Source of the DNA: CAYJBH01 sp964370605
Lineage (GTDB): Bacteria; Bacillota; Clostridia; Oscillospirales; Ruminococcaceae
NCBI GenBank assembly: GCA_964370605.1
Contig: CAYJJX010000015.1
Span: 1 to 60,165, forward strand
DNA length: 60,165 bases
Reading direction: 5' to 3'
Shown here in pieces: positions 26,808 to 34,593 of the stretch (the first letter of the stretch is position 1; each line of letters opens with the position of its first letter). Below the pieces are notes generated by a model. That model was not told the origin of the DNA. It was given only the letters and a program-made list of their open reading frames with translations, and searched no databases. Position numbers and translations under genes: made by a program.

Positions 26808-27287
26808 ATGAAAAAGTATTTGAAAGAAAACTGGCTAGGATTAATATTAGCGATTGCGTTAGTAGAGATAATTGGAGCAATTGCAGGCATTTTTTCACAA
26901 AATGCGGCTATCGACTATCAAAACTATCTGCAACCACCGCTCTCCCCGCCATCTTCGCTATTTGGCATTGCGTGGGTTATCCTCTATGCCCTGATGGGTA
27001 TTGCGGCATACCGCATCTTCCGGCTACCGACTTCTCAAAACCGTAAAACCGCTCTGACACTTTTTGCGGTTCAGCTTGCCGTCAATGTCTCATGGCCGAT
27101 AGTGTTCTTCACTTTGGGATTGCTGTTGCCGGCATTCATGGTAATAGTTGTGTTAATCATTCTTGTCGTCATTACAATAAAAACATTTTTCGAACTTGAC
27201 AAGCTGTCGGCATATCTACTGCTCCCCTACCTCGCTTGGCTGCTGTTCGCTGCTTATCTCAACCTCGGCATCTTCATCCTCAACTGA
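26808..27287 (+). CDS. tspO: TspO/MBR-family membrane protein
   Basis: 159 residues from ATG 26808; a GTG at 26796 overlaps the probable ribosome site and is less likely. Five hydrophobic helices are visible. Family landmarks include PPLSPPSSLFGIAWVILYALMG in the second helix region, NVSWPIVFF near residue 103, and the C-terminal AWLLFAAYLN segment. TspO proteins sit in the membrane and bind porphyrins or related ligands; bacterial roles are mostly in stress and tetrapyrrole handling. The conserved C-terminus overlaps by 72 bp, antisense, with the end of the PBP gene on the other strand. Confidence 0.92.
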   Translation: MKKYLKENWLGLILAIALVEIIGAIAGIFSQNAAIDYQNYLQPPLSPPSSLFGIAWVILYALMGIAAYRIFRLPTSQNRKTALTLFAVQLAVNVSWPIVFFTLGLLLPAFMVIVVLIILVVITIKTFFELDKLSAYLLLPYLAWLLFAAYLNLGIFILN

Positions 27288-28952
27288 AACCTGTTGGTTG
27301 CCGTCTGAGTTTGGAAGCGCACTATCAAAATATCGAAGTGAATTACAAATATCGGCAAACAATTCACCCATATCTTCACCCATTTTATCGGCACTATCCT
27401 GCATGACTGCAATGGTGTATATCGGATCGTCTGCAGGATAGAAACCAACAAACCATGCTACAGTTTCATCTACGGGCTCTTTGTCGACTTCGACCGGGAG
27501 TCCGTATTCATCTGTCATATAACGCCCTGTCTGTGCGGTGCCGGATTTCCCTGCCGCCATTCCGAAAAGGGGCGCCGCCTCGTCGGTCGTGCCATGTGTT
27601 ATCACCTGCTCCAACATATCACCAACCTCCTGCGCAGTGTCAGAGGATATCACACGACGCATTACCGGCGCATAGAAGCTCTCGTCTACCGTATCGGTAA
27701 ATTGGTTGTATATACCCTCTACCAACGTAGGAGAAATGTAAGTCCCGTCGTTCGCAAAGATATTAAACGCCGCCGCCATCTGTATCGGTGTCGCCATCAG
27801 CATTCCCTGTCCGAAACTATAGCTCGCTCTCTCGCCGAGATCGGTCAATTCATCTTCGGTCGGTAGATAACCGTCCTCACTCACAACATACCCCTCGCTT
27901 GTCACCCCTAAACCCAGTCCGATGTCGATACCTATCTGTTGCAATGTCTTGGGGCTGAGTTGCAAACCTTGATCGATAAAATATCCATTGCAAGATACTG
28001 CAATCGCCTTTGTCATATCTACTTCGCCGTGTCCATAGTCGGTAAAACAACGATAGCTATGATCGCTGACCTGTATACTGCCGTAACACTCATAAACCTC
28101 ATTTTTGTCCACTCCTTGCTCTAATAGCTCGGCGGCGATAAAGGGCTTTATTACAGAACCGACATTAAAAGCGGTCGACGGGCGATTGATGAAGGCGGTG
28201 TCATTGTCCTCGATATTTTTCACTATATTGTTGGGATAAAGTGTCGGCATACTAACCGAAGCTTTAATGCGTCCCGTTTTACTTTCCATAATGACTATTG
28301 CACCTTTTTCTATATTTGCCGCCGCTATCCCCTCCGCTATCCGTTGAATGGTAGAGTCGATAGTCAATATTATTCCCTGACCCGTGCCATAGTCTATCAT
28401 AAGATCCGGTTCACTGTGCATCATCAGCTCACCCAGGGCATCTTTTGAATAGCTTATGTCTCGCTCAACCCCGCCGTTTACCAGAATATCATTAAACGCT
28501 TTTTCAATGCCTTGAGCGCCGTTAGCATTGTTGTCAAGGTAGCCAATAGTATTTGAGGCAATCTGCTGATCTATATAACGCGATGTCCCAAAAAATTCAA
28601 AGGGGCTGTCCTCTTCAATGGTGTCAAGCTCAATAAGGTAGGGCGTCGTCTGGTCATACAGTTCATAGGCTAGCTTTTGATCTTCACTGTTGAGGCGGCG
28701 AAAATACTCGGAATATGCTGCTTCTCCACTTACCGCAAGTGCATAAACATTTGAGGTAGTGGAGGTCAAGGGATACAGATTACAGTCGTATATCTCCCCC
28801 CTTCCTTGTGATAGATTTATCACCGCCTCACTTTGCTTCGCCGCCAGTGTTCGCAGTTCCAGATTGGAAGACAATAAAAACAACGGGATCAATATTCCGA
28901 TAAACATTGTCATTATTGCTATGATATATATCATAAGTCTCTTTTCGCTCAT
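27216..28952 (-). CDS. Class B penicillin-binding protein (transpeptidase), sigG-linked
   Basis: 578 residues. N-terminal membrane anchor (about 7-28), a dimerisation region with RGEIYDCNLYPL, then a transpeptidase domain. The active-site SxxK is in GSVIKP near residue 265, SxN as SCN near residue 312, and KSGT near residue 478. It should cross-link peptidoglycan outside the membrane. It lies 14 bp downstream of sigG with AAAGGAG before ATG 28952, so the two are one operon, suggesting forespore or spore cortex/germ-wall synthesis (inference). The last 24 codons are acidic, poorly conserved in character, and antisense to the conserved end of tspO. Confidence 0.92.
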   Translation of the reverse strand: MSEKRLMIYIIAIMTMFIGILIPLFLLSSNLELRTLAAKQSEAVINLSQGRGEIYDCNLYPLTSTTSNVYALAVSGEAAYSEYFRRLNSEDQKLAYELYDQTTPYLIELDTIEEDSPFEFFGTSRYIDQQIASNTIGYLDNNANGAQGIEKAFNDILVNGGVERDISYSKDALGELMMHSEPDLMIDYGTGQGIILTIDSTIQRIAEGIAAANIEKGAIVIMESKTGRIKASVSMPTLYPNNIVKNIEDNDTAFINRPSTAFNVGSVIKPFIAAELLEQGVDKNEVYECYGSIQVSDHSYRCFTDYGHGEVDMTKAIAVSCNGYFIDQGLQLSPKTLQQIGIDIGLGLGVTSEGYVVSEDGYLPTEDELTDLGERASYSFGQGMLMATPIQMAAAFNIFANDGTYISPTLVEGIYNQFTDTVDESFYAPVMRRVISSDTAQEVGDMLEQVITHGTTDEAAPLFGMAAGKSGTAQTGRYMTDEYGLPVEVDKEPVDETVAWFVGFYPADDPIYTIAVMQDSADKMGEDMGELFADICNSLRYFDSALPNSDGNQQVSVEDEDAEVEISSEQQPSEVGEQ

Positions 28953-28966
28953 GTTATCTCCTTTTC

Positions 28967-29737
28967 CTATATCTGAGACTTTATGCTATCGATTACGTTT
29001 TTTTCCAATCTACTGACCTGCGCTTGCGATATGCCAATCTCCCTTGATACTTCAATCTGAGTTTTACCGGAAATAAATCTCAACGACATGATTCGTTTCT
29101 CCCGTTCACCTAAATTTTTTATCGCATCTTTAAAGGCGATAGAGGATACCCAGCTTTCTTCGTCGCTATTGTCTCGAATCCTGTCCATGACAAGCAAGGA
29201 ATCGTTGTCGCTTCCTGAAATCGGTTCATATATCGAGACCGGCTCCACCATAGCCTCCAGCGCTTTTTGCACCTGTCGCTCCTCCAGTTCCATCTCTTTT
29301 GCAATGTCTGCATTGGTCGGCTCGTGAGAACAATTTTGTTGCAGTCTCTCTTTGGTGATCATAGCCTTATATGCAATATCCTTTATAGAGCGTGATATTC
29401 GTATGCTATTGTTGTCGCGTAGATAGCGCTTGATCTCGCCCATAATCATCGGAACTGCATAGGTGGAAAACCTGACATTATGGCTAACATCAAAGTTGTC
29501 GATGGCTTTAATCAACCCTATGCAACCGATCTGAAACAGGTCATCCGCCTGTTCTCTGCTGTTTTGAAACCGCTGGATTATGCTGAGAACCAGCTTCAGA
29601 TTGCCGTTTACCAGCTCGTCACGCGCACCCATATCACCTTGATGATATCGACGCAACAGCTCTATCTTCTCCTTTTCCTTCAACACCTTTAGTTCATTTG
29701 TGTTCATTCCGCTGAGTTCAACCCTGTGAAACCTCAT
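28967..29737 (-). CDS. sigG: RNA polymerase sporulation sigma factor SigG
   Basis: 256 residues. The N-terminal VELSGMNTNELKVL stretch is characteristic of SigG. Region 2 follows with GNLKLVLSIIQRF, DDLFQIGCIGLIKAIDNFD and FSTYAVPMIMGEIKRYLRDN, then region 3, then region 4 ending in EIGISQAQVSRLEK. SigG directs late forespore transcription, so the organism belongs to a spore-forming lineage. ATG 29737 is preceded by GGAGGCGAT. In most Clostridia and Bacilli sigG follows ftsZ-spoIIGA-sigE; here those two genes are absent and sigG is about 5 kb from ftsZ, paired with a PBP gene instead. Confidence 0.94.
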   Translation of the reverse strand: MRFHRVELSGMNTNELKVLKEKEKIELLRRYHQGDMGARDELVNGNLKLVLSIIQRFQNSREQADDLFQIGCIGLIKAIDNFDVSHNVRFSTYAVPMIMGEIKRYLRDNNSIRISRSIKDIAYKAMITKERLQQNCSHEPTNADIAKEMELEERQVQKALEAMVEPVSIYEPISGSDNDSLLVMDRIRDNSDEESWVSSIAFKDAIKNLGEREKRIMSLRFISGKTQIEVSREIGISQAQVSRLEKNVIDSIKSQI

Positions 29738-29774
29738 ATCGCCTCCGCGCCATTACTGTTACAATGATATGAGT

Positions 29775-29810
29775 ATAGCCCACCGAACAAAATGTTATTC
29801 GGTGGGCTAT
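29775..29810 (-). terminator. Terminator upstream of sigG
   Basis: Thirteen-base perfect arms (29775-29787 and 29798-29810) with a ten-base loop. It lies downstream of the 143-residue membrane-protein gene and just upstream of sigG, so sigG must have its own promoter. No clear flanking U-tract on either strand beyond AT-rich sequence. Confidence 0.75.
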
Positions 29811-29908
29811 ATATTATTGCTGAACGGTAGTTATGTGAATTTTATCGAACATCTTGCCGGTTGCTGTTAGTGCCCGTAGGATTCATATTCGGCCCTCGGT
29901 CTTTAGCC

Positions 29909-30340
29909 TTATATGCTGACATAGACCAATACGGCAATGCTAAAAAGCGTCAGTATTCCCACTATCATATAAAAAAGTGTCTTGGCATAGCCCTTTTTTG
30001 ACAGCTGCCCCAGACCATCCAATTTGGAGATGATTGGATTCAACTTCCAGAAATATGTAGACACCGAAAGAATCATAGCGATGAGCGAATAAAACTTCGT
30101 CTGTTCACTCCCGGTAGCAACTATGACCACCAACAAGGCTATAAATATTAACTTACTGCCGGCAACCCAGTTCACTAGGTATTTTATAAAAAGGTGTTGC
30201 TCTTCATTCGACTTGGATTTATCCCATGCCGAAAACACCGAAATGCCGTTGCCTTGCTTAAAGTCGGGCGCTACATAGAGTATGATCACATTCATACTCT
30301 CCAGCACAATAAAAAGTATAATCGCAATATCTAAAATCAT
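29909..30340 (-). CDS. Small four-helix membrane protein of unknown function
   Basis: 143 residues, not recognised. Hydrophobic segments at about 2-23, 60-80, 84-98 and 118-141, with a charged, soluble-looking loop at about 28-55. AAAGGAAA lies before ATG 30340. It follows the cNMP-binding/DUF2225 gene by 19 bp on the same strand and is probably co-transcribed with it. No motif suggests an activity. Confidence 0.7.
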   Translation of the reverse strand: MILDIAIILFIVLESMNVIILYVAPDFKQGNGISVFSAWDKSKSNEEQHLFIKYLVNWVAGSKLIFIALLVVIVATGSEQTKFYSLIAMILSVSTYFWKLNPIISKLDGLGQLSKKGYAKTLFYMIVGILTLFSIAVLVYVSI

Positions 30341-30359
30341 CGTTTCCTTTCAACGAACA

Positions 30360-31499
30360 CTATTTGTCTTCGTATTTCAAATCTTCAAACTTCCTTCTGC
30401 ACTTTTCTTTATAGACTCGGTTGCTGCTCTCACTCTTGAACGCCTGTGACAAAAGCTGCATCGCCTGAGTTTTTTCGCCGAGACGAAGATTAAGTTCCGC
30501 CATTATCATAAATATCTGTTGCTCCGCCTCAGGCGTTTCAAGCTTTCGAGTAAATTGATAGATATGATTGTAATGCTCCAATGCTTTAGTCGAGGCAAAC
30601 TTCGCCATCTCGGTGTCTTGTACATCTTCGTATAACCATACGATGTTCAACCATAACTTCGCCTTTGTGACCTCGTTGTCGTTGAGCTCTTCAATACAAG
30701 AAAGTGCTATATAATAGGCTATGATAACATCATCGACAGTGCGTTTATCGCCGTATATCTTGTCTATGTCGGCAACGCCTCCCTCTTTCAACTTTTGAGA
30801 AATTTTCGCGCCTTCGTTTCGCCCTACGTCCATATAGTCTTTTTCCAGATTTGCATACTTGCAGGTCGGACAGACAAGAATGCTATACCACATCGGGTCG
30901 AAATCTTTAAACTTTATCCGCAGATCAAATTCTGTGCTAACGGTTCTTAGGAGTGAGTACAATATCGACTTTTCATTGAACTTCGTGCCGCATATAGGGC
31001 AGGAATATTCAGTGGCATGAAGATGTTTTGCTACCGAGGGTATGTCGAGCACATCGCCATAAACCTTTTGCTGTGGCGGAATTCCCAGTGCCGATTTTGC
31101 AATCTCAAGTTTTCGCTCTGCAGTATAATCCCCCTGCACCGCCTCGACGGCCTGTACCGTCACCCGCTCTTCAACCCCTGCAAGTCGCTTCATTACCGCT
31201 ATTGCCTGAGTAGGGCAGAGCTTTACAAACTCGCTCAAATCGCCCTTGGAAAGACGAATTATGCTTGAACGCTCCGCTGAAATAGCGGTGTCGGTGAAAT
31301 TTCTCCCATGCAGAACATCGTCGATGGCAACGGTTGCCGGTGCTGTCACAACTTTGCTGTCTTTTCCAAGCAAAAGTGAGCCTTTAACAAGCGCTATAAA
31401 ATAATCACCCGGATCTCCTTCTTTGAAAAGAACCTGCTTTTGATCTACCGTCTCCATTCGGAACTTAACCGCAAGCGTGATGAAATCGTTGGTCCCCAT
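30360..31499 (-). CDS. Cyclic-nucleotide-binding-domain / DUF2225 zinc-ribbon protein
   Basis: About 379 residues from ATG 31499, preceded by AAAGGA; a TTG at 31523 lies inside that ribosome site and is rejected. Residues about 5-110 resemble a Crp-type cNMP-binding jelly roll (FKEGDPGDYFIALVKGSLLLG). No helix-turn-helix follows, so it is not a Crp transcription factor. Residues about 160-370 are a DUF2225 region with two CxxC pairs (SCPICG, VCPTCK), probably a zinc ribbon, then helical repeats resembling TPRs. Ligand and role are unknown; a second-messenger-responsive scaffold is one possibility. The 143-residue membrane protein follows. Confidence 0.8.
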   Translation of the reverse strand: MGTNDFITLAVKFRMETVDQKQVLFKEGDPGDYFIALVKGSLLLGKDSKVVTAPATVAIDDVLHGRNFTDTAISAERSSIIRLSKGDLSEFVKLCPTQAIAVMKRLAGVEERVTVQAVEAVQGDYTAERKLEIAKSALGIPPQQKVYGDVLDIPSVAKHLHATEYSCPICGTKFNEKSILYSLLRTVSTEFDLRIKFKDFDPMWYSILVCPTCKYANLEKDYMDVGRNEGAKISQKLKEGGVADIDKIYGDKRTVDDVIIAYYIALSCIEELNDNEVTKAKLWLNIVWLYEDVQDTEMAKFASTKALEHYNHIYQFTRKLETPEAEQQIFMIMAELNLRLGEKTQAMQLLSQAFKSESSNRVYKEKCRRKFEDLKYEDK

Positions 31500-31587
31500 T
31501 ATTATATATTTCCTTTCTGTCAAGATTTGTTGTATTTTATCGGTGTATTTTGGGATTTACTATTGAAATTTGTATTAAAATTTGGTA

Positions 31588-31596
31588 TGCTATAAT
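31588..31596 (+). promoter_or_regulatory. Extended -10 promoter of cheV
   Basis: TGC immediately precedes TATAAT (31591-31596). The nearest -35-like word, TTGTAT (31570-31575), has only a 15-bp spacer, so the extended -10 probably carries recognition. The gap to the divergent cNMP/DUF2225 gene is short. Confidence 0.6.
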
Positions 31597-31624
31597 CATA
31601 AAGAAAAATAACGGAGCAAGTAAC

Positions 31625-32554
31625 ATGGCTGATAATAACTACCGTCAGGAAATCCTGCTTGAAAGCGGCACCAATGAAATCGAGTTGATGGAATTCAAAA
31701 TTGGAAAAAATGTGTTTGGTATCAACGTGGCCAAGGTGACTGAAATAATGATGTCTGCACCGGTCAAGGCTATGCCGCATTCTCATCCCGCCATTGAAGG
31801 TGTCTATAAACCACGTGAGGTGGTGCTTACCGTTGTAAATCTTCCGGAATACCTCAACCTTTCATGCTCTGACTCGCAAAGTGGACGTGACCTTTTTATC
31901 GTAACCAGCTTTAACAAGCTGAATATCGCATTTCGTGTGCATGAAGTGGTCGGTATCGACCGTGTGTCTTGGAGTGCTATCCAAAAACCGGACAAAACCA
32001 TATATGGTTCACATGACGGTGTAGCCACCGGACTTGTCGAGTTTGACGGACGACTCATTACCATTCTTGACTTTGAAAAAATCGTTGCTGAGATCGCACC
32101 TGTTACCTCTATTCAAGTCTCTGACATTGATGCTCTCGGCGAGCGTAATCTTAGCAACATCCCACTTGTTGTTGCGGAAGATTCGATTCTTCTATCAAAA
32201 CTTATTTCCGATTCACTGGAAAAAGCTGGATTCAACAATATCAAGAAATTTGACAACGGCAAATCTTGTTGGGATTTCCTCGAATCACTCGCAGACAGCG
32301 AGGATATTAATAATCAAGTCTCCTGCGTCATCACCGACATTGAAATGCCTGCCATGGATGGTCACCATCTAACCAAAAAGATCAAAGACCATCAGGTACT
32401 GAAATCCATTCCGGTCATCATCTTCTCTTCACTCATAACCGATGAAATGTATCGAAAAGGTGTGGAAATCGGTGCCGATGAGCAACTTTCTAAACCGGAA
32501 ATCGCAGGACTTGTCAATGCAATCGATAAGGTCATCCAAAAAAGCAATGGTTAA
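31625..32554 (+). CDS. cheV: CheV chemotaxis coupling protein (CheW domain + receiver)
   Basis: 309 residues from ATG 31625, chosen because GGAGC precedes it; an in-frame start at 31550 overlaps the promoter. Residues about 15-165 are a CheW-like domain (LMEFKIGKNVFGINVAKVTEIM), which couples receptors to CheA. Residues about 180-305 are a response-regulator receiver with the acidic pair in VVAEDS, the phospho-acceptor Asp in VITDIEMPAMDG, and a conserved Lys in LSKPE. CheV modulates chemotactic or receptor-kinase signalling in the cytoplasm. No other chemotaxis or flagellar gene is in the window. Followed by a strong terminator. Confidence 0.93.
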   Translation: MADNNYRQEILLESGTNEIELMEFKIGKNVFGINVAKVTEIMMSAPVKAMPHSHPAIEGVYKPREVVLTVVNLPEYLNLSCSDSQSGRDLFIVTSFNKLNIAFRVHEVVGIDRVSWSAIQKPDKTIYGSHDGVATGLVEFDGRLITILDFEKIVAEIAPVTSIQVSDIDALGERNLSNIPLVVAEDSILLSKLISDSLEKAGFNNIKKFDNGKSCWDFLESLADSEDINNQVSCVITDIEMPAMDGHHLTKKIKDHQVLKSIPVIIFSSLITDEMYRKGVEIGADEQLSKPEIAGLVNAIDKVIQKSNG

Positions 32555-32575
32555 CAATAGCTAAAGATAGAACAC

Positions 32576-32621
32576 AAAAAACCGAGGCAGACGCGCCAAT
32601 AGCGCTGTGCCTCGGTTTTTT
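32576..32621. terminator. Bidirectional intrinsic terminator after cheV
   Basis: Fourteen-base perfect arms (32576-32589 and 32608-32621) around CCGAGGCA/TGCCTCGG with A and T tails. Serves cheV and the convergent divIVA-like gene. Confidence 0.9.
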
Positions 32622-32663
32622 GATTATGCTATATCCGTTCGAGGCAAGAGTATTACACACAGC

Positions 32664-33701
32664 CTACTTTTTCCGCCGTGCATTCTGCCTAGCCTTATCT
32701 GCACGAAGCTCACGATAATTGATAAAGGTTGGTCGAACAAGCTTTACAGCGCGTTGCGGTGGCGTAATGCTCTGCTCTTCACGTCGATGGTAATAGGGTT
32801 GTTGTTTTTGAAGCGCTAGTGGAATCGGGAGTTCACTTGTTCCAAACTCGGGCGGCTGTTGCCAACCAATAGGTGCGTTTGGACGTTCCGCCGGATGCCA
32901 ATAACTACTTACCGACTTATGATTTTCTTCTTCCGGAGGAGTAGCAGATATCCATCCTGTGCCCATCTTGTGCTCGTCCTTGTTCTTTGACGCTGTACTT
33001 GATTCCTCATTCTGCGCATGACCTGTGACTGCAAATTCGACCGTCTCTACTACGCTGTGAAGTTGTTTTTCCAGTTCTTGTATATTATCCCGAAGAAGGG
33101 TAAGATCTATTGGCGGTTTTTCCTTTTTCGGAATCTTACGTGCGGCATCGGTCATGATTTTAGAGGCTGCACGCTGCGCTGCAACGATAGTTTCATCGGC
33201 ATATTTCGAAGTCTCGTTTGCCTTCTCAAGATTCTGCTCCAGCTTTTGTATTCGAGACTTAAGCGTATCGTTTTCTGCAAGGACAATCTTCGATTCTTGC
33301 TCCTTCGCATAAACCTGACGCTGCAAATCTTCAATAGTGAACTTTTGCTCATCAATTCTACTTCTGAAATCCTCGTTTTGAACATTTAGTTCGCCAATTA
33401 TTATGTTGAGCTCGCTAACCTTCTCGTCACGATCCTTTGAACTGCGTGCCTCCGCTAGCTGATCAACAAGCACTTTGGTCTTATCGAGCAGTGCCGTGTT
33501 CTCTTCTTGCAACTCGGAAAGGCGCCCTTCCATCTCGACAAGTGAGTTGTTAAGATGTTTATTGCGCCCGGCATTCGTCATCATCATTCGGTCAATATAT
33601 GCCAAAACTTCAGCACGAGAAAAGCCGAAAAGCGATGTTTTAAATCCCCCTTCGGTTTGTAGCATATCAAGTGAATTATCGGTCTCGGAAAACAAATCCA
33701 C
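32664..33701 (-). CDS. DivIVA-like coiled-coil protein
   Basis: About 345 residues. The best start is GTG 33701, six bases after AAAGGAG; ATG 33716 has GGAG only two bases away. Near residue 22 is a short FGFSRAEVLAYIDRM segment matching the DivIVA N-terminal membrane-targeting domain pattern (Gly/Phe loop then E-V-x-x-Y-x-x-x). A long coiled coil follows (about 45-190), then a Pro/Lys linker and a low-complexity tail (about 240-345) rich in Pro, Glu and Gln. DivIVA proteins mark curved membrane at the septum or poles. Its position at the end of the ftsZ-udp stretch fits a division role, but the similarity is limited to the N-terminus. Confidence 0.7.
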   Translation of the reverse strand: MDLFSETDNSLDMLQTEGGFKTSLFGFSRAEVLAYIDRMMMTNAGRNKHLNNSLVEMEGRLSELQEENTALLDKTKVLVDQLAEARSSKDRDEKVSELNIIIGELNVQNEDFRSRIDEQKFTIEDLQRQVYAKEQESKIVLAENDTLKSRIQKLEQNLEKANETSKYADETIVAAQRAASKIMTDAARKIPKKEKPPIDLTLLRDNIQELEKQLHSVVETVEFAVTGHAQNEESSTASKNKDEHKMGTGWISATPPEEENHKSVSSYWHPAERPNAPIGWQQPPEFGTSELPIPLALQKQQPYYHRREEQSITPPQRAVKLVRPTFINYRELRADKARQNARRKK

Positions 33702-33739
33702 CCTCGCTCCTTTCATTTCTCCGGTTGTATCCTACTGTC

Positions 33740-34507
33740 TTATCTTGTATTCATCAACGATTTGATCGCCTCAATTGCAACCTCAATCGCCTTTTCGGTG
33801 TTCAATATATCCGGGTCGTCGATCCCTGCATCCCTGCGCTGTTGATTCCAGATACAACACAGCACTGTCGAAGCACGAAGACGGAGTGTCTGTGCAACGG
33901 TATACAGCGTTGAAGTCTCCATCTCAGAGGCAAGGGCTCCGCCGGCTATCCATGTATCCCAGCGATTTAACAATTCTGTCGACATCGGCATACGATCAGG
34001 TGAATGCTGTCCATAAAAGCTGTCTTTGCAGTGCACTACACCAATATGATATCGATACTCAAGTTCTTTGGCTGCCGACATAAGTGCCGAAGTTAACTCA
34101 AAGTTTGACACAGCCGGAAACTCAATGGGCAGATATTCTTTTGAAGTGCCATCCATTCGTATCGATGCATTGGCTATCACAAGATCACCCGGTACAACCG
34201 ACTGTTGCATACCGCCACAAGTTCCGACCCTGATGAAATTCTCAACACCGAGCATTGCCAGTTCTTCTATTGCAATCGCCGCAGAAGGGCCGCCTATACC
34301 GGTCGAGGTAACAAGTATCGTCTGCCCCGAAAGAGTTCCAATATATGAGTTATACTCTCTCTTTTGTCGCAAATGCCGCGGGTTATCAAGATATCGTGCA
34401 ATCTTTTCTACCCTGTCCGGATCGCCGGGGACTATTGCAAACTTTGCACCTTCAATATCCTGCTTTGTAAGATCGATATGATACATTCTTTCACTATCAA
34501 GACCCAT
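33740..34507 (-). CDS. udp: Uridine phosphorylase
   Basis: 255 residues of the nucleoside phosphorylase family I. The phosphate-binding VPGDPDRVEKIA lies near residue 24. GTCGGMQ is near residue 92 and EMETSTLYT near residue 196, the latter matching the Udp-type sugar/base-binding region. The reaction is phosphorolysis of uridine (or deoxyuridine) to uracil and (deoxy)ribose-1-phosphate in the cytoplasm. ATG 34507 follows GGAAGGAAAATC. It sits between ftsZ and the divIVA-like gene on the same strand; no functional link with division is known, so it may simply be a read-through neighbour. Confidence 0.9.
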   Translation of the reverse strand: MGLDSERMYHIDLTKQDIEGAKFAIVPGDPDRVEKIARYLDNPRHLRQKREYNSYIGTLSGQTILVTSTGIGGPSAAIAIEELAMLGVENFIRVGTCGGMQQSVVPGDLVIANASIRMDGTSKEYLPIEFPAVSNFELTSALMSAAKELEYRYHIGVVHCKDSFYGQHSPDRMPMSTELLNRWDTWIAGGALASEMETSTLYTVAQTLRLRASTVLCCIWNQQRRDAGIDDPDILNTEKAIEVAIEAIKSLMNTR

Positions 34508-34593
34508 GATTTTCCTTCCTATCGAAAACTCACAAATATCTCATATCTAAGCAAGGCGGATATTCATCCGCCCTACAAAACTTGGTGTTCGCC

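Noticed and set aside
30360..31523. Crp/Fnr transcription regulator
   Set aside because: No helix-turn-helix after the cNMP-like domain; a DUF2225 zinc-ribbon region follows instead.
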